A program made the translations under genes and the position numbers. Shown in pieces: positions 12,371 through 24,086 of a stretch of 64,000 nucleotides of DNA. Below the pieces are notes generated by a model. The model worked only from the letters and a program-made list of their open reading frames with translations. It ran no database searches and had not been told where the DNA came from. Each line of letters opens with the position of its first letter. Position 1 is the stretch's first letter. This DNA is from Cloeon dipterum (Eukaryota > Arthropoda > Insecta > Ephemeroptera > Baetidae). Where the stretch lies: contig NC_088787.1 of the NCBI RefSeq assembly GCF_949628265.1, positions 35,266,844-35,330,843 on the forward strand, given 5' to 3'.

Positions 12371-15300
12371 ATGACGGTGAACTACATGGCTGTTTTGATG
12401 GAGGAAATCGCCCTGGAAGGCCTGGATGGCATCACACTTCAAGGTACACCCGCGAAATCCGGCATGTGAAAAAATTCACCACGCTCTGCAAAAAATTTTC
12501 CAGCCCTGTGGGTGCGTCTGGAGAGCCGCAAAGCGGCTCCGATGGTGGTGGATGAGCCGATGCGGGAATTCCTTTGGCGGAAAATCCAAACGTTGAAGAA
12601 TGTCGAGTTCTTTAAGCTGCAAGAACCGCGGCCGGACATGCACCTCCCCAAGCTGGACTTGAAGGAACCACTCGATGCCGAGGAGACCCTTAGCGCCATC
12701 ATGCAACAAATGGTTTATAAAATTTTAATTATTTTAAATGTATTTTTTTATCAATTTCTGGGATAGAACGCGCTGTATCCCTTCAGCATCGTCGACTTGG
12801 AGAATATCAGAGGCTCCTGCAGCACCTTCAAATCCAGAAGACGACTCCAACGCTCGGAATTTGATTTGTTGACTTTGACACAATGCAATGAAAAGTATTA
12901 TTGATTTAATGTCTGAGTTTTTGGTATAACATCAATTTTCAAGGTATGGCAACAGTCTGGTGATCGTTGCCAGTCAAGAGCAGCGGGTGAAAGCCCTCTT
13001 CGGCTCGCATTTAGTTTGGAACGACATGACCATCCTGCCCTACTGCATGCTCGAGTGCATCGGCAGAGGTAGACACTTTGGAGTCTATTCTTACGGCTCT
13101 GGAAGCTTACAGGTAATTTTTTATAAGGACCTGTTGGGAATTTACCGCACAAATATGGCCACTTTAAGCGTCTGGTCTAAATTTCCACTCTTTAGCATAC
13201 GCAATTGATTTCTGGAGACATTAGAAAATTTTAAATATTGAATCATTGACGTTTTTCAGATTGATAAGACCCTAGCAGACGCCATTTTGAAAATTCCTGC
13301 GCCGTGGTGGCGAAAATAAAATCAAACTGACTCCCCATTGACATTTTAAATATTATTCAATTTAAATTAAAATGAATAAAAGCTGCCCTGAATAACCTCT
13401 CTACATGCTTTACCTTCTGACCTCAGGAACGGATGAAGTCGGACCCTCGGAACATGTTCTACATGCGGAGCAAGCTGCTGAAGAAGGGCATCATCACAAA
13501 GCAGCTGCACATACTGAAGGGCACGGTTACCATGTGCCGCACGTACCTATTCCAGTTATCCAGGTTCCACACGCCCTTCAAGTCCAACATGACCGTGCGT
13601 CAGGAGAGGGTGCTGCACACCCTGCAGGCTGCGCCGACTCGCAGGATGATCTACACCGATCTCAGGGTGGCGCTCGAAATGGAGCCGCTCCCGTTCAAGA
13701 AGCTCATGGCCTCCATGCAGTCGAACGGAGTCGTCACTGCTCAGGTGGGCGAAAATACTGACTTTAAAGGACTTAAAAGAGAATTTTCATTTGGCGGGAA
13801 ATTTAATTTTAATTTTTTCTCTTAAGAATTGATCAATTTTTAGTTAAAATTATTTATGACAATTCCAAGACAAGAAAACATGGCTGCTGTGGGATTCCTT
13901 AAGGCGCCAAATTTCAATTTTCACATTAAAGAACATGTCAGCTCAATAATATTTAAAATTTCCAGATCATTTCGTTCAGAGAAATGTACCCGATGATTCC
14001 CGAAAAGGAAACCTTCAACAAATCAGGCGTGGAAAAGGTCGTCAAGTTGATCGTACTGCAGAGGGACACCCTGGAAGAGGTGAAACCCGAGGGCGACGAC
14101 AGTGACGACGAGGACCAAGAATTCGCAGGTTAACTAAAATTAAAATTAACCTTCAACCTCAATTAAATTTACCTAAAACCAGGCGTGCTCGACCTCTCGA
14201 AGCAGACCCTGGACCGAACGCTGCTGTACCAGGCGTACCAAGCCACGGAGGTCGCGGGAGTCGAGGGCCTGACGCAGAGGCAGATCGGAGACACCCTCGG
14301 CCTCAGCAAGCTCGACAGCAGAGCCATCTGCAGACAGCTGACCAAGGAGGGATTCATCTCTGTCCATATGCAGGTTTGTTACATAGCCTTCTGGAATAAA
14401 AAAAAAAATTAAAATTAATTCGTCTTCAGGACATGGGGCGGCAGCGAACGACTCGTTACACGGCGATACACCTTCAGGGTAACGACTACGAACTGGGTTT
14501 AGAAAAGGAAAAGTTTATATCCTTGACCGGAAGTGCGAAACTGCTGGAAAACCTGGCGCACAGCGACAGCAAAGCGCCGCAGCATTGCGTTCTCAAGAAT
14601 CTGTACGAGCAGGCCCTCGACATCTCCGCAAATGAGGACGTCTGCATGGCCGAACCTGAGGCGGTCGAGGACGCTGACACCACCATCGACGAGAAAGAAA
14701 CGTGATTTGAATTTTAGCAGTTATTTTTATTTTCGGTGTGATACGTTTTAATTTTATTTTCAGGGAGTCTGAGCCGATCGATGACTCGACTGGGATTTCT
14801 TGCCGGACGCTCAAGAGAGTCAACATAATTCTGGGTTTGGTTTTGAAGAACAAAATCATCTCAGACTTGACCTTGCCGCTCAAGGTATTATTTCAAAATT
14901 AAATCTGTCCCTTCTGTTATTCCCTTCTTTTTTCAGGTGATTTGCGAGGAGGAAGCGAAGGAGGGCTACAAGTACACGATGGACAGGCGCAGTCTGTTCC
15001 GCATGATCTCGAGAATGAACCTGGCCAACTGCGTCAATTTGTACAAGGTCGACATTCCAATCAACTCTGGCGTGAAAAAGTTGACCTTTTTGTGCTCGAA
15101 GGATATCGACCCAGGTCAGCGTCCATTTTTGTGAATTTATTTGACGTGGAGAGCCAATTTTATTATTTTTATTTTAGATAATTCGTTGATCCAGAGTGAA
15201 ATCGCGCAGGCCAAGCTGCGTTACGCGCCCAAAGAGGTGGACGACAAGGATCTCTTACCGCCGCACCTGCTGGACACGTCGCCCGTAAGCCTGGCTTACC

Positions 15301-18300
15301 TGGAATGCATCAAGGACAAGTTTAACAAGATGCTGGAGATCAACAAGAAGAACAAGTACGGATACGCCACCCGCTTCGTCCGGCTCAGACTGATGCACCA
15401 ACTGCTCTTCTACCTCACCTACGACTACTCTGGAGACGCAAATTTGGTGAGTAAAATTATTTCTTGACAAATTTCCAACCTTAAGTTTAATTCTTCGACT
15501 TTCAAATTAGGACCAAACAGCCGTGCGAGAGGCGTTCGAGGCGCAGAACGTGTACCTGGCCCCTGCGTGTCCGAAAATCTTCCGCTCGGAGGCGATGGAC
15601 TACCGGACCTTCCTGTCTCCGCTGCCGAAGCACTCGGGTTGGCCGCGCGGCTGGGCGCTGCTGGCCGACGTGATCGTGCGCGTGCCGCTGTCCGTGTTCG
15701 TGCGGCTGGTGCGGCTGCGGCACGTGGTTCCCGGGCTGGAGGATTACCTGGCCGACCCTGTGCGCCGCAACTACCTGCTCGGCCATTTGCCCAGCCAGAT
15801 GCGAGCCGATATCATCGGCCAGAGCAGGAAATTCGTCTATTCCATATTCGACGCCGTGCTGAAGATGTGCTACGTCGGCCTCGTCCAGTTCGGGCCCATG
15901 AGGCAGAAGAACAAGGACCAGCAGTTCATCTTCGTCAACACCAACGCCGTCCTCATCGACACCACGCCCAGCCCCAACAGATACTGCCAGGTTTTTAATT
16001 ATTTAATAAGGCTGAAACTGTTTTAAATTTTAATTTAATTTCCTAGTGCAGAATAGACAGATTAATTTTTCATAAGTGATCGGAAAAGGCTTTATGACTG
16101 CATTCAAAAGCTATCCAAATTTTCTCTTTTTAATACAAAATTTTAAAACACGCTACGATTGTTGATGTGACACTCTGAATTTTTTTATTTTAGGTTGACT
16201 CGTCGATTAGCTACGCTCGGCACATGCACCATTTCAAGAGCCTTGCTGACGTGGAGGCCTACTGGATTGACCTGCATCACATCTGCATGACCACAAACCT
16301 GGGAATGCGCTTGACCAACGAAACAGAGGAGATCAACGTTGAGTGCGTCGACCACAAGCCAGTGAGTAAAAAACCTCAAATTAAATTACCAAATAATTAA
16401 ATTTTGCTTTATGCTTTTATTATTAATAATTAATTTCTGAAGAGTTGGCAATTTTTGTGAATTTATTTCCGGTTTAAATAGATTATCTCTGTGATTTCAA
16501 ATAATTTTGAGGTAATAAAATAATAATTTACTTTCCGAGGACAAATAATTAACTGGTTAGAGTCAGAAAATCTTTTATTATAACGCCAAAACTATTTAGT
16601 ATTATTTTATTTTAATGAAATGAATTAAAATATGACAGAAATCAGGGAATTAAAATCTTTGCGTCTTTGGAAAACTGATTATTTTTCTAAAAAAAAAAAA
16701 TAAAATCAAATTCCATGCTATTTAAAATTTCCTCACACAAAAAAATGTTTTTTTAGATCCTTTTAGAGGCGTGCGTCATTCGGCAAGCGGAGGATGCGCC
16801 GAAGTTGGACGTGGGCATTTTGCCTGGCGACCAGCTGGGCGCCGGCGGCCTTGACTCGGCTCTCTTCAGCTTCATGAAGCGCAACTGGAACGCCGGCATC
16901 CTGCCCAAGGACCTGCGGCTCGTCGTGCAAACCCTGAAGAAGGGCAAGGTCGGCAAAAAGGTGGGCGTGCAGAGAATCGAGGTCAAGCCGAGCGGAAAGA
17001 GCGTCAGCGCCAACCCTGCCAACGCCGGTGCCAAGCCCAGATTCGGAATCAGGAAGCGCATCGCCCGCAAGGTGCTCAAGCAGACCATCCTGAAGGCCAG
17101 GCAGCGCAAGGTCGCCTCTGCTGTCAGAGGCTTGTGAGTATTCTTTTGTTTCGTAATTAGATTTGACCTTTCTCTCCGACGCGTTTCAGCCGCACCAAGT
17201 GGAGTCCTGAGGAGGACAGTGTGCTGCTGCTGTGCAAGGCGGCCATGATGTTCCTGTCTTCAGATGCGGTGCCAGTGAAAGTGAAGGTGCCGATGGGCGA
17301 CGTGGCAAAAGTGATGCACAAACTGTCCCTGAGGGCGGCGAAGAAAGACGCCATGAAGTGCGTTCGCAGGATGAAAAATATGTTCAACAAGTTGGAGACC
17401 TGCAGGTCGCAGGTCTGCATGTACGTCGAGGAGGCTCATCGTTGTCCCAAAATCAACGCCAGAATTGCTGTGAGTTTGAAAAAGCCTAATTAGTATTTGG
17501 ATTGCAACAATTTTTTTTTTCAGAGTTTCACCAAGCAGCTGAAGGGCGACAGCGTGTTAAAACACAGTGACGCCACTTCCAAGCTCTTCGAAGACTTGGT
17601 GCTGATGCTCAAAGACAAAGACTTGACTTCTAACAACTATGAGTCGAAAATCATCTTGCCAGACACGCTCGAAGAGTACCATGCCAGGTTCCAGGAGAGC
17701 TCTGCCCTGAATTCCGTGATGAACAGCAAAAAAATCGCGCAACCCACAAACGTAGACCAAATCCGCCTCTTCACAGCCATTACCCTGCTCTTCGTGAGTA
17801 CCGTTTGTCTTACCAAGGATATTGCTCTTAAATTAACTATAAATCGCCTTCTGCGCATGCGCGGAACATTTTTTTAGTTTTCTTAAGCATTTCTCAAATA
17901 ATTGTTGGCGTTTGGATAATTTTCGGGCTCAAATGTTAATTTTAAAGGACCATAAAGAGCAATAGTTTGAATTTTTACATGAGCAGTTGGATTAATTAAA
18001 TTAATTCCTGCTAATGCGCAGTGAGGAGTGTAACATAAGCCACATAATTTTAATCTCTCTTTAAATTTTCATTAATTGTTGGATTCCAATGTTGCAGAGT
18101 TCGATTGAGCTGAGACCAGAGCGTGAAAAATACTCGACGCTGCTGCTGCACGCGTTCCAGCAGTTCCCTGACGAGGTTCTGCGCCAGGCCCTGAAGTGGG
18201 CGCGCCAGGCCGGCACCGTGGTGATAAACAAACGGGCCGAAAAGTCCAACGTGCTGCCGATTTCGGCCACTCCTTTCCTCTTCTCGGCACACTTCTACTT

Positions 18301-20770
18301 CAAACTGCAGTCCAAGGTGCCCTTCGAGGTGTTTCAGGTCAGTTTTAATAAAAAAATACGTTACTGAAAGAATCTTCAAATGGCATTTTGTAATTCACTT
18401 TTAAAGGAGGCACGGCCGATGCTGAAAAGTCTGGAGGAAAATTCCGAGGCGACGATCCAAGTGCCGAAGGTCGTTGGTGGCCCGGTGGCCGTTTTGTTCG
18501 AGGGTTTGGCCGCCGGTTATATCACGACAAGCATCGACATTTCTAGTCAGGACGTGAAACTCGAGTTTGAGCCCGACACCGCCCAGCGGGAGAAGGACGC
18601 TCTCACCAAGGCCTACCAGCTGATCGACGCGTGCCAGAAAAAATTGATGGACTACAAAGGTATAAAGTCAAGTTTACACCATTTTTTATTTTAAATTCGT
18701 TTCATTTCGGAGCCACACTGGCGCCAACTGTTGGCAGCTCTGAAAAATCTTTTAAAAATGTCTCATGGTACGTTTCTACCCCCAACCCTAAGGTCTGGGG
18801 GAGGATTTGCTAATAGTCAGGATTTTTTGACAACGAATTTCAAATTTGTTAAAGGTCTCCAACCTGGCATGTTCGTCTTTTTCGCTTAAAAAAACATTAA
18901 TTTTAGAATTTGTAAACTGAAATCACATTTTCGTATGTTCCAGGTGATTCCTGAGGGTTGAAAGAGGTGGAATAAATAATTTTTCCGATTAAAAATGTGT
19001 TAAGACGTACAATCAAAGGCGCAAAGCAAAACGCACGTTGCTTTGGCGCGCAAAACGTTTGAATCTTTTGGTCTCTACTGCGCATGCGCCATCCTTCTGA
19101 CGCCATAGCTCTCTCAGCTGCCAATGCCAACTGCCAAGCACGAAGCATGGCTGTGACGTCAGAGGGGTGACGCATGCGCAGTAGCGACCTAAAAATTCAA
19201 ACGCTTTGCGCGCCAAAGCAACGTGCGTTTTGCTTTGCGCGCGTCCCAAAACAGTTTTCGACCGAAATAATTATTTATACTGCCTATTTCCACCCTCAGA
19301 AATCGATTGGAACTTAAAAATGTGGTTTGGAGTTGATTATTAAATAAAAGTTTCCATCAAAATTTAATGTTTCCATTTTTAAATTAAAATTTAGAGTCAG
19401 AAAGCGACGAGATTGCGGCGAAAAGACCTCGCATGGAGAGCACGGTGATCCGGCGGTCGGACGTGTGTTTCTCGGACGAGGAGGACGATGACGATGACGT
19501 GGCCGTCGTCAACGTCATCGACGAGAGCAGCCTGACCGACAAGGAGCGCGTGGTGCGCGAGAACGTGGAGGCGCGGCTTGCGTTCTACGCGACGCGCGAC
19601 CGCTTGCAGGACTCGCGCAGCGTCAACGAGAAGCGCGACCGCAGGGCCCGGCTGACCATTTCGCCCTCGCCCGTCCACTGCCTCCGCACCGACGCCCCGC
19701 TGCCCCACCCTGACGACGCCGAACCTCTCATCGACAAGCTCGAAAGGTCAGTTTCCGAAATTTCTTCAGTTTTTCCTTAAATCGAGTTTGCTGATTTTTC
19801 TATATTTTCCTTGTGGACGTTTACAGGAGTGCCTTGGTGAACAGACGCTGTCCAAGCATGAAGGTGGTGCTGCAGGAGTACAGAGAGCTCGGAGCCAGCG
19901 AGGCGGACCTCGAGAACGCGACCAAAATCATCCAAACGATCGCAGACGCCAGGGAAATTGGCGTTCCCTACCACGAGCTCAAGGTATATCAAAAGAAATT
20001 CCTTTCTTTTCAACATAGTTAATTTGAAATTAATTATCTTCATTTTTTTCAATTTCGTTTTTTATTTTGCTGTCAGAAAAACAGACAATTATATGAAAAA
20101 CCGTGAATGAACAAAGAATTTCACAATTTCCCGTATTTCCAGTCGAAATTCCGCTTCGTTGGGGGCGGCGTGAGCGTCGAGACGCACGTGCAGCGGCTGC
20201 GTTCGCTCGGCGTGCTGGTGCGGACGGGCGTGGCGCATGCGCAGCTGGTGCTGGCGTCCTTCTCTTCGCCCTGGCTGATCGACTCGGCGCAGGAGGCGGA
20301 CGAGGCGTCAATCGCGGTGCGACCCTGGCTCAAGGTGGACGGCGCCCTGAACCGCAAGCCGCTGGGCCGCTTCCTCGGCGGCGTGCTCACCTTCCTCGTC
20401 GGCAGCCCTGGATCCACCCTGGCAGCCCTCTCGGAAAGGTTCGCACCGGCCCTGCAGACCTTCCAACTCCAGGAACTCGTCGAGGTGAGTTTCGATTTCA
20501 CGAATTTTATGAGATGATAAATTTTATTTTCAGATTTTGGTAGAATTAGGCTGCGTTGAGTGCACGAGCATCAGGGAGCAGCCTTTCGACCTCTTCTCGG
20601 AGCAGTCCGTAGTTGAAACAGGTTTGATTTTTCGCCCTTTGAATGAGTTAGTGGTTAACTTTCGTATTTTCGCAGAGGATTCTGATGTGGAGGAGCCACT
20701 ATTGGCGCTGGAGCCGACGGTGGACGCGATCACCAGGCTGACGCAATTCATCGGCGACCAGGAATACTAG
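12371..20770 (+). CDS. GTF3C1: TFIIIC largest subunit, GTF3C1/TFIIIC220
   Basis: Twenty-three exons join in frame to about 1,730 residues (human 2,109). The start MTVNYMAVLMEEIALEGLDG matches the family's first winged helix (EVALEGLDG in human). Exons 4-5 carry NSLVIVASQEQRVKALFG and the repeated winged-helix modules. Exons 7-8 hold the B-block-binding part ending MGRQRTTRYTAIHL. Exons 11-14 carry KNKYGYATRFVRLRLMHQLL and YRTFLSPLPKHSGWPRGWAL. The protein binds the B box inside tRNA genes and starts assembly of RNA polymerase III complexes. Exon ends: 12371-12443, 12504-12712, 12767-12894, 12944-13112, 13427-13744, 13966-14128, 14183-14373, 14430-14701, 14764-14884, 14937-15114, 15178-15446, 15511-15990, 16194-16361, 16757-17133, 17190-17469, 17524-17793, 18098-18337, 18407-18659, 19395-19746, 19827-19983, 20143-20484, 20534-20621, 20676-20770. 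A broken copy of exon 14 and exon 23 lies at 48.5 kb. Confidence 0.94.
18947..19307. repeat. Foldback MITE in GTF3C1 intron 18
   Basis: A long imperfect inverted repeat. The outer ends are CCTGAGGGTTGAAAGAGGTGG on the left and the complement of CTATTTCCACCCTCAG on the right. The inner arms, 19019-19102 and about 19156-19242, are nearly identical and begin GCGCAAAGCAAAACGCACGT. Both arms contain TGCGCATGCGC-like sequence, the recognition site of NRF-1-type factors. No coding capacity. I could not fix a target-site duplication. Confidence 0.8.
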
Positions 20771-21214
20771 ACAAACTTCCAGCGTGACTTCAAAGAGAGA
20801 GAGCGCGGCTTTAATTATTTCAGATTGAAAATTCTTTCGTGTTTCTTGCGGTAATAAATTACTGATTTGTGATTTTTTTTAAACATTTAAATGAGGGATA
20901 GTTTTCCAAAGGTTGTGAAATTAATTTTTCCCTGGTTAAAATCTAGGGTTATCTCGAAATTTAAATGGGAAATTATGTACAAATAAACAGTGTATATAAT
21001 TTTATTAATCCATGAATTTTCCGCTCATTTGTTCAAACTAAACACTTTGATGTCCTGGCCATCATAATCAAATTAATTGTTTCTCCAATATGTAACGCGA
21101 ATTGTTCTTCCAAATTTCACTCCAGTCCTACGTTCAAAAATCAAACAATTATTTTGTTAAAAATTTGACTGATCTATTATATATACTTAATGCTCATTTG
21201 CCCTCTCGTGGAAT
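20771..21214. other. Intergenic, convergent GTF3C1 / RCBTB-A
   Basis: Holds the GTF3C1 3' UTR. A GGCTTTAATTATTTCAGATT stretch near 20810 has a diverged match downstream of the GTF3C1 relic near 48928, so the 3' flank was part of the duplicated block. AATAAA is near 20852. RCBTB copy A appears to have lost its last exon into this region. Confidence 0.5.
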
Positions 21215-23397
21215 TCATTTTGCACTGTTAAGACCTGATTTGAGAATCTTTTTGCACTCGTCCTTCAGATCAGCCACCCGAAAAACGTGGGCCAAGGAGT
21301 AAACATCTGGAAAATAGTATTTAAAATGTAAAATTCTCTATCTAAACGTGAAATTAATTTTTACCAAGAGCAAGGTCAGGCGTGAAATCAACTTCATCAG
21401 TGTAGAAATATTTTAGGAACGCGTAGAAAGCGTCGTAGCTGTGATCCTCAATGATCTTTTCCCTGAAAGAAAATCAAAGCGTAAATATATGAAAAAAATA
21501 AACCAACCGTTTGAATACTTCTGGTAACTGTCCTCCCAATCACCCGCCAGAAACAGATCCTGGAACAAGTCGCTGCTGATAGTCAAGATAGTCTTGTGAA
21601 CGTGGATTTTCTTCCCCTCGACAATAAATGCAAAGTCAGCAGTTTCCTGAAACAAGAAATAGAACATTCTCTGCAAATGAATAGCAAAACTCTCACAGGA
21701 TTGTCAAACGCTTTCCTTAGACGCTCAATTACTCTCAGGCCTTTCGCCTTGCTCTGATCTTCCACCAATTTCAATTGAAAACGTCGGTAGATCAATGGAG
21801 GATTGGCAACAGCGAAAACTTCGTCAAATGACGAGTAGGAAGTGAGCACTGGTTTCAAATCAACTCTGCCTACAATTAATTTGAAGTGGTGATTTAGGAA
21901 ATTTTTCATTTATCTAAATTCATATACAAGAATTGTAATCGGCCCAAATATAAACCTTGTTTTCCTGAGTGATTGCAGCGCATGGGTGGCCCCAGTAATG
22001 AGTGGCAGCAATTTCTCTAACCCTTTGTGTAAAAAAGATAGTTTACGCAAAAACAAATATATACACCACAGCTTTTTGTCTCACCTTCCGATCTTTGTTG
22101 AAATCATGGTTGGACTCTTGACAAACTGGGTAGTCCCATTTCCCAACTGGCCTCTATGATTTTCTCCCCATGAGTAAATTTTTCCGTCGTCAGATAAAGC
22201 GAGAGTGAAAAAGGGTCCACAAACGATTTGGGAAATCACGACTTCTAGGTCGATCACCTGGCAGGGACTACATTCCTTGCTTAAAGTTGAAGATACGCCC
22301 AACATGCCATTTGTGTTGGCACCCCAAGCGATAATCTTTAACAAAATTCAGATTATTATATTAATTAACAAAAGCTATTAGAAAATTATTAAGTTTATTT
22401 TAATAGCTAGAAAACAATTAAAATGAAATCAAAAATTATCACACTTAAAAGTCTAAAAATATATTAAATTATAATTATCCTAAGAATCGAAAAAGTCTTA
22501 TCTCGAAATTGTGACGGTTATTATGGAAATAAATTAAATACCTCTCCTGATTGCATCAGGAGCGCAAAAGAAGAGTATTTTTGGCATGCAACTGAGGTTG
22601 CAATTTTCCCGTCCAGCAGTCCGCCAACCTTTCGTGGAAGCAATTGGATGTCTCCTGAGGTCCCCAAACCTAATTGACCTGCACTATTCAGACCGAAAGC
22701 GTGTACCTGATTTGCGGAAAATGAATAAAATGGGATTATATTTACAAAAATAATTTCACCTCTCCCCCTGAAGTCAAAGCCAGCGTATGTAAACCGCCAG
22801 AGGCCACTTGGACAACCTTTTTCTCTTTTAGAGAGCCTGAAATTTTTGTGGGCACTTTGGTATATTTTGTGGTTCCTAATCCAAGCTGTCCATTTTTATT
22901 TTCTCCCCAAGAGAACACGGAACCGGATCTTGAGATGGCGAAAAGGGAGAAAAATTGTCCTTCACAATCGCCAACAAAGGCGACACTATATTCAAACCCT
23001 GTACCATTATCCAAAATTAAAAAAAAAACAGGGATATATTTACATGTCATTAATTATTACCTTGAATTCCTTGCCCACACAAAATTTCAATGCGCTTGAG
23101 CTCATCATCCACTTCGTCTTCATCGCCGGTTCCAAGACACCCATTTATATTTTCTCCGAAAGCAAGCACCTCATCATTTTCCAGGACAATAATTACATTT
23201 TCGGCTTGAGAGCCTAAAAATTATAATTGAAACATGAAATACGTTAAAATCATTGTTGTATATGAGAAATCCAAATAAAAAGATTCAAAATTAATACGTT
23301 AATTTAATTCGATTTTCATACCGAAAACGATTGCAGTTCGAATCTCTTTCTCCTGATAACCAAAGTAGGCCCACTTCCTCCTTAGCAATTTGGACAT
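21215..23397 (-). pseudogene. RCBTB-like copy A, C-terminally truncated
   Basis: RCC1-repeat plus BTB protein of the RCBTB1/2 type on the minus strand, start at 23395-23397 (MSKLLRRKWAYFGYQEKEIR). Ten exons are recognisable. Exons 2-6 form the RCC1 propeller and include the ancestral-looking GENHRGQLGNGTTQF blade. Exon 8 begins the BTB domain (ETADFAFIVEGKKIHVHK). Exon 6 uses a shifted donor (AATTCTT then GTATAT) that keeps the frame. In exon 10 one extra A relative to the other copies shifts the frame and gives SGLNSAK and stop. The terminal exon is absent, so the helical C-terminus is lost. It may still be expressed as a shorter RCC1-BTB protein. It sits tail to tail with GTF3C1. Confidence 0.8.
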
Positions 23398-23525
23398 TAT
23401 TTTTGGCGATTTTGATAAAGACGAAAATTATGTAGCACGCATGTTGCGCAAACACACACGAGACGACACGACAAGAGAGTTCTGCTATCGCAGCGTTAAC
23501 TGTCTCTTCTATCTGGTTAACTTTC

Positions 23526-23543
23526 GTGGCGCCACACTGCTAT
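23526..23543. promoter_or_regulatory. Diverged upstream element of copy A
   Basis: GTGGCGCCACACTGCTA is a degraded form of the GTGGCAGCACTA element found upstream of the other RCBTB copies. It lies about 130 bp from the copy A start codon. Just before the ATG of copy A the shared leader is also eroded (TTTATCAAAATCGCC). Confidence 0.35.
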
Positions 23544-23830
23544 AGTTGCACTACACACTAAGATGCCCTAATGAGCAATAAAAATTTGAAAAATATATTG
23601 GTATTGCTCTTCTTCTTGACTAATATTTTGAAACATTTCCCAAATGTTCTTCTTAATGTTGTAATATTTATTTGAAAGTCCTATTTTGTTTTAATTTTCT
23701 ATATTCCCTATTATATATTGCATAAATAGATGAGTAGCTCAATTAAATAGGAAATATTATAAAACATCTCTAACGACTTTTTCAAATTATAAGCAAATTT
23801 TATTATATATTTTAAGTTAGTAAGACAAAC

Positions 23831-23956
23831 TGCATGAGCGCAATTGTTCAATGAGAAACTATTATCAGATTTTCTTTTAACTTGCCGCCCGACGGAAAAC
23901 TACCAAAAAGGATTCATTTGTGCTCTCATCAGACTCAAAATTGTACAAGACATCAT
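23831..23956 (-). pseudogene. Orphan terminal exon of a lost RCBTB copy
   Basis: Minus-strand sequence resembling exon 11 of the RCBTB genes: DVLYNFESDESTNESFLVVF followed by RRAAS and a stop, plus a piece of 3' UTR (TGCATGAGCGCAAT) shared with copy B. It lies downstream of the stop of copy B and upstream of copy A, where no gene needs it. It is either the remnant of a copy that once lay between A and B or a duplicated last exon of B. Confidence 0.7.
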
Positions 23957-24086
23957 ATTTTTATCATATAATTTTGTTTTTTAACAATTGACTACATCTC
24001 TGACGTTGTCTCAGATTCGCGAGACAAAAACATTACAGCATAATAGCCTACGCATGAGCGCAATAGATCAAAGAAAAACTATTCCA

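Noticed and set aside
13260-13317. Acceptor-like TTTTTCAG followed by a short open stretch between GTF3C1 exons 4 and 5
   Set aside because: Exon 4 (ending GSGSLQ) and the exon at 13,427 (starting ERMKSDPRN) join in frame and fit the known family sequence without it. It also has no donor.
15502-15998. Long open frames on the opposite strand and in another frame of GTF3C1 exon 12
   Set aside because: They mirror a GC-rich coding exon and have no family resemblance. The GTF3C1 frame is clear.
22846-23217. Plus-strand open frame opposite RCBTB copy A exons 2-3
   Set aside because: Antisense shadow of the RCC1 exons. Similar shadows occur opposite every copy.
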